DNA of 64,000 bases from Thermogemmatispora tikiterensis. Its GTDB lineage: Bacteria; Chloroflexota; Ktedonobacteria; Ktedonobacterales; Ktedonobacteraceae. The stretch lies in NCBI RefSeq assembly GCF_003268475.1, contig NZ_MCIF01000002.1, forward strand, positions 2,276,259 through 2,340,258, written 5' to 3'. The notes beneath the pieces were generated by a model. The model saw nothing but the letters and a program-made list of their open reading frames with translations. It did no database searches and was not told the origin of the DNA. Below, one piece after another: positions 1 through 8,341 of this stretch. Each line of letters opens with the position of its first letter. Within the stretch, counting starts at the first letter, position 1. A program made the position numbers and the translations under genes.

Positions 1-739
1 TACGGAGTTCATGCGAGGCGTCAGCGATAAAGCGCTGCTGATTAGCCCAGGCCAGCCGCGCTGGGGCGAGGGCCCGGTTCGCCAGGAAGAGGCCGCCGAT
101 ACCGGCTCCGAGCAGGCTTAAAGCCCCCAGACACAGGAGCAGGATCAGGAGCAACGAGAGAGCATTTTCTTGGGCCTGGATTGATTCGCCCACCAGCACC
201 ACCCCGGAGACTGTAGAGCCGTCGCTGCTGGGTATGGCAACAGCATAGCGGTAGATGGCGCCGAAGGAGTGGCCGCCGTCAACGATGTCGCTGGCGTTAC
301 CCTGCTGGACAGCCTGCTGCACGAGACTGCCACTGATCAGACCTGGCGGAAGCTGATCATCGCCGCCAATGAGAGGATGGCCCTGAGCATCAAAGCACAG
401 CACCCATTCCATGACTGGGCCTTCTTTGCCGGGCGTAGGAAAGGGATTGCCCGGCATGGAAGAAGCACAGGCTCGGTCAAGGTGCCCCGCAAGCCATTGC
501 TCGGCATGCATACGAGCATGCTGCTGGGCTGAGTCTTCTAACGGCTGCAGGAGAAAATAATTGGCCCCAAAGTAGAGGGCAACCCCGAAGAGGATGAGCG
601 CCGCCCCCAGGACGCCGCAATACCAGAGTGTCAGGCGCGTGCGTAGACCGCGGAAGAGGCTCGCCCCCGCTTCTTCAACCAGCAATCGCCGGCCTGATCG
701 CCTCAAGAGACCGCTTATCCATCTATAGCCTTGGAACAT
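1..739 (-). CDS. Sensor histidine kinase, N-terminal part (cut by window edge)
   Basis: Membrane sensor kinase that would phosphorylate the response regulator encoded immediately upstream at 754-1443. Reading the minus strand from ATG at 739 gives about 246 residues: a first membrane helix at roughly residues 38-60, an extracytoplasmic stretch of about 120 residues, a second helix near 190-215, then the dimerisation/phospho-acceptor motif RFIADASHELR just before the frame leaves the window. The segment between the second helix and the H-box is short, so a full HAMP linker seems absent, as in several kinases of this class. The start is supported by GAGGATAGGG upstream; the gap to the regulator stop is 14 bases, so the two genes form an operon. 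The ligand sensed cannot be read from the sequence. Confidence 0.85.
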   Translation of the reverse strand, partial: MFQGYRWISGLLRRSGRRLLVEEAGASLFRGLRTRLTLWYCGVLGAALILFGVALYFGANYFLLQPLEDSAQQHARMHAEQWLAGHLDRACASSMPGNPFPTPGKEGPVMEWVLCFDAQGHPLIGGDDQLPPGLISGSLVQQAVQQGNASDIVDGGHSFGAIYRYAVAIPSSDGSTVSGVVLVGESIQAQENALSLLLILLLCLGALSLLGAGIGGLFLANRALAPARLAWANQQRFIADASHELR

Positions 740-753
740 AGCCCTATCCTCGC

Positions 754-1443
754 TTATTTGCCGCTCTCCCGCGCTTCGATTTTATAGCCCACACCACGCA
801 CGGTCTTAATCAGAGGATAATCAAAGCCTTGATCGATCTTTTCGCGCAAGTAGTGGATATAGATATCAACGACATTGGAGAGAGCATCGATGTCATAACG
901 CCAGACCGCATTGATAATCTGTGTGCGGCTCAACACCTGACCAGGATGGCGCATCAGGTATTCCAACAGGGCGAACTCTTTGGCTGTCAGCTCAATGACC
1001 CGTCCTGCGCGGCGCGCCTCGTGACGTACCAGGTCGAGGGTCAGGTCACCAACAGTTAGCTGCAGGTTATCGTCGAAGCGGCGGTCGCGCCGCCGCAGGA
1101 GAGCGTTGATACGAGCCAGCAGCTCGGCCATGGCAAAGGGTTTGGTGAGATAGTCGTCAGCTCCTACATTGAGGCCGGTCACCCGATCCTCAATGGCACC
1201 ACGCGCCGTGAGCATCAGTATTGGCGTGGTAACGTGCTCGGCCCGCATTTGTCGACAGATCTCTAACCCATCGATGCCCGGCAGCATCAGATCAAGGATG
1301 ACGACGTCGTAGGTGTCGGAAAGTGCCAGATCAAGACCGCTCTGACCATCATGAGCCAGATCTACCGTGTGTCGCTCCTCCTGCAGCACACGACGCAAGA
1401 GATAGGCCAGACGCTTCTCATCTTCAATGACAAGAATATGCAT
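754..1443 (-). CDS. OmpR/PhoB-family response regulator
   Basis: DNA-binding response regulator of 229 residues. The receiver domain (about 1-115) shows the acidic pair in VIEDE, the phospho-acceptor Asp in VVILDLMLPG and the conserved Lys in LTKPF. The C-terminal winged helix (about 130-225) ends with the typical TVRGVGYKIE motif. The start at MHILVIEDE is chosen because GGAAGAAGG sits just upstream and the receiver fold begins there; a longer in-frame opening to 1752 has no domain content. It is followed by a sensor kinase after 14 bases, so the kinase is its likely partner. The target genes are unknown; autoregulation is common in this family but no operator was identified. Confidence 0.93.
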   Translation of the reverse strand: MHILVIEDEKRLAYLLRRVLQEERHTVDLAHDGQSGLDLALSDTYDVVILDLMLPGIDGLEICRQMRAEHVTTPILMLTARGAIEDRVTGLNVGADDYLTKPFAMAELLARINALLRRRDRRFDDNLQLTVGDLTLDLVRHEARRAGRVIELTAKEFALLEYLMRHPGQVLSRTQIINAVWRYDIDALSNVVDIYIHYLREKIDQGFDYPLIKTVRGVGYKIEARESGK

Positions 1444-2042
1444 GCCTTCTTCCCCCGAATGCTCGCGTTTGCCAGCGCAGCAGAGCAGCGGTTCACACCG
1501 CTGCCGCTGGTTTGATGCCCCTTTTGCCTCTCCTCTCCTGCCAGTCTCTCCCAGGCGGTACCAGAGGAGAGGCTGCCTGGAAGCAAAGCGGAAGAGAGCA
1601 ACGGCTGGTTCCCGGAATCTGCCCTTCTCAGGATAGCAGCTCTTTATGAGAATTTGATTGGAAAATTGTGGGAGCTTTGTTAACCTCAGCCGCCACCAGC
1701 CTCCAGGTGCGCAGGCTGTTTCGCCCCACGCAGAAACGCTGAACCGGGACAAGCCGTGTTTGTTTCTGGAGTCTCTCTGGCAGCAGGAGGATGGCGTCTA
1801 CTGGTCGGTGCTAGCGAGGAGAGAGGCGTGACTTTTTGAAAGTTCTGCCGTCTCTCTCTTTCGGTGGTGGACATTCGCATCCTCTCTATCATAAAGATGA
1901 GAGCAGCCTGACAGGCTCTTTTCCGTGGCCATCTTCCTTTTTTCCAGGATCTGAGCTGTCTGAAAGACTATGGCAGAGGCAACGTCAGAAAAGCAGCAAA
2001 AACGATAGTTATTCGCCCATAGAGGCAAAGGAGGTTATAGAA
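1444..2042. other. Divergent intergenic region, about 600 bases
   Basis: This stretch separates the minus-strand two-component operon from the plus-strand Asp23 cluster and must contain promoters for both. It includes AT-rich patches near 1640-1690 and 2000-2040, but I found no well-spaced -35/-10 pair. A short inverted repeat (CTCTC and GAGAG around 1882-1903) is present. In-frame openings that extend the flanking genes into this region lack domain similarity and good ribosome binding sites. Confidence 0.4.
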
Positions 2043-2534
2043 ATGCCAGATCGTCCTGATGAACAGACGACCGCAACAGCCACGGCAGCGCCACAAAGCT
2101 CGATTCGTGGCGTGGCCCCGGCAACGATGGGGCGCGGGTTGGAGGCAGTCACTCCCCAGGGAAAGACCTCCATCGCCGACAATGTTGTGGCTAAGATTGC
2201 CGGTATCGCTGCCCGTGAGATTGAGGGCGTACACGAGCTTGTGCCCGCCGGAGCGGGGGCAGCCATCGCCGGTCTAGCCAGTCGCGTCACCGGGGGAGAT
2301 ACGCGCTCGCTCGGTGTCAACGTCGAGGTGGGTCAGCAGGAGGCGGCCATCGACCTGAACATGGTGGTCGACTATGGGGTGAGCATTCCCCAGGTGGCGG
2401 CGGCGGTGCGCCAGAACATCATTAATCGGGTGGCAGCCATGACCGGTCTGACGGTGAAAGAGGTCAACATTGCCGTAACCGACCTCTACTTTCCTGAAGA
2501 GCAGGCACGCCAGAATCAGCCGCGTGTGCAATAG
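2043..2534 (+). CDS. Asp23/Gls24 family envelope stress response protein
   Basis: Asp23/Gls24 (DUF322) protein of 163 residues. After about 45 variable residues comes the family core: SIADNVVAKIAGIAAREIEGV, a Gly/Ala-rich turn, then DLNMVVDYGVSIPQVAAAVRQ and the closing TGLTVKEVNIAVTDLYF. In Firmicutes, proteins of this family are anchored at the membrane by AmaP and respond to cell-wall or alkaline stress. Here an AmaP-like gene lies two genes downstream, which supports the same role. The start at ATG 2043 follows AAAGGAGG at ideal spacing; the opening could extend to 1836 but that part has no family similarity. The stop overlaps a possible GTG start of the next gene. The first motif quoted is slightly over-simplified at its edges. 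Confidence 0.9.
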   Translation: MPDRPDEQTTATATAAPQSSIRGVAPATMGRGLEAVTPQGKTSIADNVVAKIAGIAAREIEGVHELVPAGAGAAIAGLASRVTGGDTRSLGVNVEVGQQEAAIDLNMVVDYGVSIPQVAAAVRQNIINRVAAMTGLTVKEVNIAVTDLYFPEEQARQNQPRVQ

Positions 2535-2554
2535 TGGAGAGGATGGCCAGGGGT

Positions 2555-3028
2555 ATGACTGAGCAGCAAGCGACCCCGACGAGCCTTGACGATCTCTCGC
2601 TGGCGCGGGCGGTAGCAGAGGCGGTCTGTCAAATTCCAGCGGTGCTAGAGCTAAGCGCGGGTCGCTTTGCCCGCGAAGGTACCTATGGCCCTGGCGAGTT
2701 CGTGCGTGGGGTTGTCTTACAGCGCCCCACGCCCGACTCGCTGGAGGTCGATGTCCGTGTGGTATTGGCTGAGCAAGCTTTACGTGGTGGCCTTGCAGCC
2801 CGCCGCGATGGCTATCACAGTAACAGTAACAGTGGTGGCTTTCCACGTTCTGGCGGCAGTGCCAGCACTCAGCCTCAGCAGCGCCCACGGGCACGCAGTG
2901 CCAGCAGCAATCAGCTTTCACTGCTGGATTTGAGCGAGCAGATCCGCATCGCGATTCAGCGTGCGCTTGTCCAGGCTGGGCAACAGCCTGCACGGACGAT
3001 TAATGTCTTTTTTGACGACGTGCGTTGA
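2555..3028 (+). CDS. Second Asp23/Gls24-like protein with a low-complexity insert
   Basis: Protein of about 157 residues directly downstream of the first Asp23 gene. The first half (LARAVAEAVCQIPAVLELS, then a GVVLQRP... strand region) and the last part (EQIRIAIQRALVQAG... INVFFDDV) resemble the Asp23 fold. Between them lies a Ser/Asn/Gly/Gln/Arg-rich insert of about 40 residues, encoded partly by a short CAGTAA hexamer repeat near 2817-2832. Three in-frame starts exist (GTG 2534, ATG 2543, ATG 2555). I prefer 2555 because GGAGAGG lies 12 bases upstream, while the other two sit too close to or overlap it. It is probably translationally linked to the first gene. Assignment to the family is by pattern and context and is less certain than for its neighbour. 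Confidence 0.7.
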   Translation: MTEQQATPTSLDDLSLARAVAEAVCQIPAVLELSAGRFAREGTYGPGEFVRGVVLQRPTPDSLEVDVRVVLAEQALRGGLAARRDGYHSNSNSGGFPRSGGSASTQPQQRPRARSASSNQLSLLDLSEQIRIAIQRALVQAGQQPARTINVFFDDVR

Positions 3029-3127
3029 GGGCTGCCTGGGTGACGCGCGCTCCCACTCTCCTCTCTTTTCCGTTCTTCTGGTTGGCGAGTGGGAACGCCG
3101 TTTTCCCCTGCTTTTTGAGGAAGTGCT

Positions 3128-3703
3128 ATGAGAAATGTATTCAATCGTCTGTTGATTGTGCTCTTGAGCCTGGTGGCTTTGGTGGCGGGTATCGTGCTCA
3201 TCCTGCTGGAAGCGGGACTGGTCACCGCGGCTCAGGTCAGCCCGGGTGGCTTCTTACAGCGGCAATGGGAGTTCCTGAGCCATCTTAACCAGGCCGACGC
3301 TACTACCGCGACTCTCGTAGGGATAGGTCTGGCCCTGGTCGGTCTGATCTTGCTCATCGTGGAGCTGCTGCCGGGCAGGCGCCCGCCCGCCCAATTCGTT
3401 ATTCAGCACGATAGCCGCGGCATGGTCGCTGTGACACGCAGCAGCGTGAATGAGCTGGTGCGTTATGTCGCCGGAACGGTGCCAGGCATTCTGGAGACTC
3501 GTGGAGCAGTGCGCCAGGAGCAGCAGGGCCTGCGCGTGCGCGTTCAGGCCGCCATCTCTCCCGAGGCGGCAGCGCCAGAGGTAGGCAAGACGCTTCAAGA
3601 GAAGCTGCAGCAGTCCCTTCAGCATCACCTCGGCCTGCCGGTGGCCAGGGTAGAGATTGCTACACAGGTTGCCTCCCCCGGACGGGGGAGGCGTGTCCGC
3701 TAA
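3128..3703 (+). CDS. amaP: AmaP-like membrane anchor of Asp23
   Basis: Membrane protein of 191 residues. An N-terminal helix (about 8-30), a loop, and a second helix (about 60-80, GIGLALVGLILLIVELLPG) are followed by a cytoplasmic domain of about 110 residues with Asp23-like pattern (VNELVRYVAGTVPGILETRG... VRVQAAISPEAAAPEVGKTL). Two helices plus an Asp23-like tail is the layout of AmaP, which tethers Asp23 to the membrane in Gram-positive bacteria. The start follows GAGGAAG. The last codons (3665-3687) form a strong GC hairpin, CCTCCCCC/GGGGGAGG, which might damp read-through into the next gene. Function is inferred from architecture and from the two Asp23 genes upstream. Confidence 0.8.
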   Translation: MRNVFNRLLIVLLSLVALVAGIVLILLEAGLVTAAQVSPGGFLQRQWEFLSHLNQADATTATLVGIGLALVGLILLIVELLPGRRPPAQFVIQHDSRGMVAVTRSSVNELVRYVAGTVPGILETRGAVRQEQQGLRVRVQAAISPEAAAPEVGKTLQEKLQQSLQHHLGLPVARVEIATQVASPGRGRRVR

Positions 3704-3841
3704 GGAAGGTGACGGAGCAGTTCCTTGCCTGATCAGGTCGGGCAGGCCGCCGGTCAGCTAGCCATCTCGTGGTCGGCCTGTTCGCCTTGGACAAGGTACT
3801 GTCTCACGCACCGAGATGCAATGAAAGGAGGAAGTGAGAAG

Positions 3842-4036
3842 ATGACGGCCCGTACCTTAGGCCTGGTGATAGGCTTCGCCCTCGGGGTCGTTTGGGTAGC
3901 CTTTGGCTTTGGGGCCGCGCTCCTGGTTGCCGTGCTCGCCTTTCTGGGCTGGCTGGTTGGCGGCATTGCTGAGGGCCAGATCAATGTGGTGACCCTTTGG
4001 GAAGATTTGCAGGGACGCCGGCGCGATCTGATCTGA
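3842..4036 (+). CDS. DUF2273 small membrane protein
   Basis: A 64-residue protein with two closely spaced hydrophobic helices (about 5-25 and 27-42) and a short polar tail ending in LQGRRRDLI. This matches the DUF2273 small integral membrane protein commonly found with Asp23 and AmaP. The start at ATG 3842 follows AAAGGAGG with a spacing of 10 bases; the longer opening from 3725 is unlikely. It is the last gene of the Asp23 cluster and may help organise Asp23 at the membrane, although no biochemical role is known to me. Confidence 0.8.
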   Translation: MTARTLGLVIGFALGVVWVAFGFGAALLVAVLAFLGWLVGGIAEGQINVVTLWEDLQGRRRDLI

Positions 4037-4179
4037 GCTGAGCCAAGCCGATCATCCTTCAATCGATCCTATCGGCTGATCGCTCGTTCACTCTCTCGCC
4101 CCGTCCTCGACTCTGCCCTGGCATGACCGCCAAGGATTGCGCTTGCGCTTGCTCTCTCCCTTCCTCTGCCTTCACTCCT

Positions 4180-4245
4180 GGCTTGGGCCTCTGCCTGGCC
4201 CACTCAGCCGAGCAGAGCCGGGCATGGAAGGAGAAGGCCCAAGCC
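4180..4245. repeat. Inverted repeat between the Asp23 cluster and the sigma factor
   Basis: GGCTTGGGCCT (4180-4190) and AGGCCCAAGCC (4235-4245) are exact reverse complements around a 44-base GC-rich loop. Outside them CTCTCTCCCTT and AGGGATGAGAG nearly continue the pairing. It lies downstream of the DUF2273 gene and about 75 bases before the ECF sigma gene, so it could end the Asp23 transcript or structure the sigma leader. No T-run follows, which argues against a classical intrinsic terminator. Confidence 0.5.
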
Positions 4246-4318
4246 AAGTAAGGGATGAGAGAGGCCGGTTTCCTGATGCAGGCGGTCATGCCCGCTCATT
4301 AGCAGGTGGAATACGTCC

Positions 4319-5017
4319 TTGGACGAGAGTATGCTTAGTGATGCCGCTCTGGTAATGCGCTGCCAGCACGAACTGCCTGAGACCACGCGCAGCTTTGAGG
4401 AGCTGGTTCGGCGCTACACCCAGCGCCTCTATACCCTGGTCTTTCGGATCGTCGCCAACCGCGAAGAAGCGGAGGATATCACTCAGGATGTCTTGCTCAA
4501 AGCTTACTACTCCTTGCCCCAGCTTAAGCAGCCCGCCCAGTTCTCAACATGGCTGTATCGCATGGCGACCAACGCCGCCCTGGATTCGCTGGAACGGCGT
4601 CGGCGCCACCCCTGGACCGCACCCATTGAGCAGGTGCCAGAGCAGGCTCAGCCATTGCCAGCGGCAGCTGTCGCTCTGGCCCATCCAGAGGAACAACTGT
4701 TGCGAAACGAGCTGAGAGACTGTATTAATACTGTTCTCTGCACCTTGGAGCGAGAGCAGGCTCAGATTCTTGTAATGCGTGAGCTGGAAGAGCTGAGCTA
4801 TGACGATATAGCACGCATGCTTGACGTGAGCCTGGGCGCTATTAAAATGCGTCTGCATCGGGCCCGGCTGGCCTTCCAGCGTCTCTTTCTTAAGCTCTGT
4901 AGCCATTATGCGCGAGTGGTACGTTCCCGTCCTCGGCCAGAGCGTTCGGGACAGCGCCCCTCACAGCAGGCTCGGCCGATTCCACGGCAGCAGCAGAGAG
5001 CAAAGGAGCAGTCATGA
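4319..5017 (+). CDS. ECF-type RNA polymerase sigma factor
   Basis: Sigma-70 family factor of about 232 residues of the extracytoplasmic-function type. Region 2 spans about 25-95 (VANREEAEDITQDVLLKAY, then STWLYRMATNAALD) and region 4 about 135-185 (LEREQAQILVMRELEELSY, then IARMLDVSLGAIKMRLHRAR). The C-terminal 40 residues are basic and Gln/Arg-rich. Two starts are possible: TTG 4319, preceded by AGGTGG, and ATG 4331. The stop overlaps the start of the next gene (ATGA), a putative anti-sigma factor, the usual arrangement for a sigma/anti-sigma pair. Placement straight after the Asp23/AmaP cluster suggests an envelope-stress regulon, which is inference. Confidence 0.9.
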   Translation: MDESMLSDAALVMRCQHELPETTRSFEELVRRYTQRLYTLVFRIVANREEAEDITQDVLLKAYYSLPQLKQPAQFSTWLYRMATNAALDSLERRRRHPWTAPIEQVPEQAQPLPAAAVALAHPEEQLLRNELRDCINTVLCTLEREQAQILVMRELEELSYDDIARMLDVSLGAIKMRLHRARLAFQRLFLKLCSHYARVVRSRPRPERSGQRPSQQARPIPRQQQRAKEQS

Positions 5018-5391
5018 ATTGTGATGAACTGCGCTCCCTTCTTCCAGAGTTGGTTGACGGCAGCTTGTCCCCAGCTCAGCAGGCGGAGGCCCGGGCGGCA
5101 CTCGCCGCTTGTCCTGAGTGTCGGCGCGAATTCGAGGTCGCGCGCCAGGTCCATGCTTTTTTCCAGGTCTTGCGACAGCGTGAAGGAACGGTCCCCCTGT
5201 CCGTCAACCTGGAACGCCGTGTGCTGGCCCGTCTCCAGCAAGAGCGCTGCAGCCTGGAGCTGCTCGACCTTTCAGCCCTGGCTCTGACCACCTGGCTCAG
5301 AGAGTTACTGCACATGCTCGGCACCTTTCTGGTTCCAGACTGGGAGAGTAACGAGAGTTCTGCCTCTGTGCAGGTCGAGCCGGGGCCTTGA
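5014..5391 (+). CDS. Anti-sigma factor-like protein, zf-HC2 type with incomplete zinc site
   Basis: A 125-residue protein beginning MNCDELRSLLPELVDGSL, the start of the zf-HC2 anti-sigma domain, with the CPEC pair at about residues 34-37. The canonical site is HxxxCxxC plus the N-terminal Cys; here the His position is Ala (ALAACPEC), so one ligand is missing. There is no clear membrane helix: the C-terminal half has only a modestly hydrophobic segment (LTTWLRELLHMLGTFLVP). Its start overlaps the sigma factor stop by four bases, so translation is coupled. It probably binds and inhibits that sigma factor, perhaps without redox- or zinc-dependent control. Confidence 0.75.
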   Translation: MNCDELRSLLPELVDGSLSPAQQAEARAALAACPECRREFEVARQVHAFFQVLRQREGTVPLSVNLERRVLARLQQERCSLELLDLSALALTTWLRELLHMLGTFLVPDWESNESSASVQVEPGP

Positions 5392-5637
5392 TAAGCCAGC
5401 CGCCCCGTGTTCATCGACTTCGGTTGGCTGCTTGTCTCGATTTGCTCCCTGTCCGTCTGTCAGAGTGGTCATCCAGGTCCGAGCCGGAGCCGAATTGGCC
5501 GCTTCGGCTCCATGACGGGCCAGACAGGACAGAGCGGACAGAGAGGGACGGCTGTGGCATTGCCTCACTACAGATGGCCTCTATGAGCAAGTACCCTGGT
5601 CTGATGTAACCTGGAAAGAAGAAGAAGAAGAGAGGCT

Positions 5638-6582
5638 ATGAACATCCAACCGGTCATTGATAGTCTGAGCAAGACACTACTGGAGATCGCTTCGTTCGTT
5701 CCTCGTCTGATTAATAGCTTGCTACTGCTGGCCATCGGCTATGTGCTGAGTCTGCTGGTACGCTGGGGGCTGCGCTTTCTTCTGGAGCATGTGGGAGCAC
5801 AGCAGCTTGGGGAGCGCCTCGGCTTTGCCACATTCTTACGCCGGCTTGGCCTCTCACCTTCGGTGCCCCGCTTTCTATCAAACGCCGTTTTCCTCTTCCT
5901 GCTATTAAGCTTTTTTACTTCTGCTGCACGCCTGCTGGAGTTCGTTAGCCTGGTTGACTTTCTAGAGGCTATTCTGCACTTTGTGCCGCGGGCCATCAGT
6001 GCCGCCCTACTCGTGTTGCTGGGTGGTCTGGGCGCGCGTTTTCTGGCCGCAACGGTGGCAGCTCTGGCCCGCAGTGTCAATATCGCCTACAGCCGCCTGC
6101 TGGCCTCATTGGTGGAATATGTCCTGCTGGCCTTTCTGGTGATCATCGCCATTTCGCTGCTCGGCATCGATACAACGGTGCTCACAACGAGCTTTACCAT
6201 TCTGCTGGCGGCACTGGGCCTGGCTATTGCTTTAAGCTTCGGCTTCGGCTCACAAGAAGCAGCGTGCAATATTATCGCCGGCTACTATATCCGCCGTCAT
6301 TTTTCTTCGCGTCAGGAGCTGCACTTCGGCAGCTATCAGGGACGTTTTCAAGCAACGTCGGGCATGTACACCACCCTGGAGGTCAGTGACGAAACGGGTC
6401 AGACCCGCTTACTCTCGATCCCGAATACGCTCTTTCTACGCCAGATTATTCTGGGTGGGCCAGCCGGCCCAGCGTCTGAAGCTGCTGAGGCTGCCGGCCC
6501 ACAGGCAGGAGAGCCAGGATCATCGTCTACCTCCAGCACGACCCCCTCAGGGTCGGATGCCGCTCATGAGAGCGAGCAGTGA
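5638..6582 (+). CDS. MscS-like mechanosensitive channel family protein
   Basis: A 314-residue membrane protein with about five hydrophobic helices. The last (TILLAALGLAIALSFGFGSQ, followed by AACNIIAGYYIRR) has the Gly/Ala pattern of the MscS pore helix and the start of the beta domain. The soluble part is short: a compact beta domain (about 215-275) and a Ser/Ala-rich tail. It would act as a small channel relieving turgor or as a related transporter. The start follows a run of GAAGAA/GAGAGG. It stands alone, 246 bases after the anti-sigma gene. Confidence 0.75.
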   Translation: MNIQPVIDSLSKTLLEIASFVPRLINSLLLLAIGYVLSLLVRWGLRFLLEHVGAQQLGERLGFATFLRRLGLSPSVPRFLSNAVFLFLLLSFFTSAARLLEFVSLVDFLEAILHFVPRAISAALLVLLGGLGARFLAATVAALARSVNIAYSRLLASLVEYVLLAFLVIIAISLLGIDTTVLTTSFTILLAALGLAIALSFGFGSQEAACNIIAGYYIRRHFSSRQELHFGSYQGRFQATSGMYTTLEVSDETGQTRLLSIPNTLFLRQIILGGPAGPASEAAEAAGPQAGEPGSSSTSSTTPSGSDAAHESEQ

Positions 6583-6694
6583 GGAAGTAAGCTTGGGGAA
6601 GCCCGAGAAGAATCCCCAAAGAGCGAAAATAGTGGCATAATGAAGAGCGTTATGACCTGGCTTCAGATCGCTCAGCAAAAGAGGAGTAGCCACA

Positions 6695-8284
6695 ATGGCT
6701 GGAACGTTTCCAGAGGAGGGGCCTCCCGCCAGAGACCCTTCTATTGAGCAACTGCTGCAAGAGAGCCACACCCGCGAAATTATCGATCAGAGTCCTGATT
6801 GCATTAAGCTGTTAGATCACGAGGGTCACTTGCTCTGGCTCAATCAGGGCGGTATCCGCGCTTTGGAGATCGAGGATGTCGCCAGCTGTCTCAATAGCGA
6901 GTGGGTGACGTTCTGGTCGGGCGAGGGGCGTCGCCTGGCCGAGCAGGCTCTGGCAGAGGCCCGCGCCGGACGAGTGGGGCATTTCGAGGGCTTCTGTCCG
7001 ACCATGAAGGGCACCCCGCGCTGGTGGCAGGTGACCATCACGCCTTTTCTTGATCATGAAGGACGCATCGCCTGCCTGTTAGCCATTTCGCGCGATATCA
7101 CCGAGCGCAAACAGGCCGAGGCGGCCCTCAAGGCCAGCGAGGAGCGCTTCCGCAGCCTGGCTGAACATGCCCCGATTATTATCTGGCAAACCGATACAAC
7201 GGGATCTGCTGTCTATTTCAATACGACCTGGCAGCACTTTACCGGGCGCCCTTCAGCTCAGTGTCAGGGCTGGCAATGGACTACGGCGATTCATCCGTCC
7301 GACCGTCGACGAGTGCTGGAGCACTGGCATATGGCCTTGACCAACCAGCAACCTTACGAGTCCCAGTTTCGCCTCTTGGGAGCCGATGGCGAGTATCACG
7401 ATATGCTGGTTCGGACCACCCCCTACAACGATGCCAGCCTCCAGTTCGCCGGCTATATCGGCACTATGCTCGATATCAGCAAGCAAACAGCTCTTGAGCG
7501 CCAGCGTGATGCTTTTTTGAGCCTGGCCACCCATGAATTGAAGACGCCGCTGACGGCCTTGCTGGGTAATATTCAGCTTGCGCGCCGTTTGCTGCAACGG
7601 CTAGCACGCTCGACGGAGCTGGATGAGGAAACACGCCTCCAGCTCTTTGAGCAGGCTCAGGGTCTACTAGAGCGCGGTGAGCAACATCTACGCCGTCAGA
7701 ACCGTTTAATCAATGATTTGCTGGAAATGTCGCGCAACCAGGATGAGACCCTGGAGCTGCGCCTGGCCCACTGGGACCTGGTGGAGATTGTGCGCGAGAC
7801 AGTCCAGGATTTACAGCTGGCTTTTCCGCAGCGCGTAATTGCGCTCAACTTACCTGAGAAGGAGTCTCTCTTTGTTTATATCGATCGCGATCGTATCGAG
7901 CAGGTGGTCCATAACTATCTCACTAACGCACTGAAATATTCTCCGCCCGAGCAGCCGATCGAGGTAGGGGTAGAGCGCAGTACTATGGCTGCGCGCTGTT
8001 GGGTGCGCGACGCTGGCCCGGGTCTACCCGATGAGGCTCGCGAGCACATCTGGGAGCGTTTCTATCAGGTGCCTGGCATTCGTCCCTATCAGAACGCCGG
8101 CGCCAGCCTCGGGCTGGGCCTGTACATCAGTCGGCGTCTCATTCAGCAGCAAGGTGGCGAGGTGGGCGTTGAGAGTTGTGAGGGAGTCGGCTCGACCTTC
8201 TGGTTCACCTTGCCGCTGGTTGCTCCCACGGAGGAGGCCAGGGGATCTATACAACAGGCAGAGAACAAGGAAGGAGCCGCTTAG
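6695..8284 (+). CDS. Cytoplasmic PAS-PAS sensor histidine kinase
   Basis: A 529-residue kinase without membrane helices. PAS domain 1 spans about 26-140 and ends in the ISRDITERKQAE linker; PAS domain 2 spans about 147-262 (AEHAPIIIWQTD... GTMLDISKQ). The HisKA H-box LATHELKTPLTALLGN has the phospho-acceptor at His280, and the HATPase domain shows the N-box (VHNYLTNALKYS), G1 (VRDAGPGLP) and G2 (SLGLGLYISRRLI) motifs. The start follows AGAGGAG. No response regulator is adjacent, so it is an orphan kinase sensing something intracellular, for example redox state or a small ligand. The signal and partner cannot be deduced. Confidence 0.93.
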   Translation: MAGTFPEEGPPARDPSIEQLLQESHTREIIDQSPDCIKLLDHEGHLLWLNQGGIRALEIEDVASCLNSEWVTFWSGEGRRLAEQALAEARAGRVGHFEGFCPTMKGTPRWWQVTITPFLDHEGRIACLLAISRDITERKQAEAALKASEERFRSLAEHAPIIIWQTDTTGSAVYFNTTWQHFTGRPSAQCQGWQWTTAIHPSDRRRVLEHWHMALTNQQPYESQFRLLGADGEYHDMLVRTTPYNDASLQFAGYIGTMLDISKQTALERQRDAFLSLATHELKTPLTALLGNIQLARRLLQRLARSTELDEETRLQLFEQAQGLLERGEQHLRRQNRLINDLLEMSRNQDETLELRLAHWDLVEIVRETVQDLQLAFPQRVIALNLPEKESLFVYIDRDRIEQVVHNYLTNALKYSPPEQPIEVGVERSTMAARCWVRDAGPGLPDEAREHIWERFYQVPGIRPYQNAGASLGLGLYISRRLIQQQGGEVGVESCEGVGSTFWFTLPLVAPTEEARGSIQQAENKEGAA

Positions 8285-8341
8285 GAGGATACAGCGTCAG
8301 CCTCCCGGCACACAGCGGCCCCTTCTTCTCAGCTTCTTGCC

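Noticed and set aside
1836..2042. An N-terminal extension of the first Asp23 protein
   Set aside because: It has no family similarity, while ATG 2043 has an ideal AAAGGAGG site and starts close to the conserved core.
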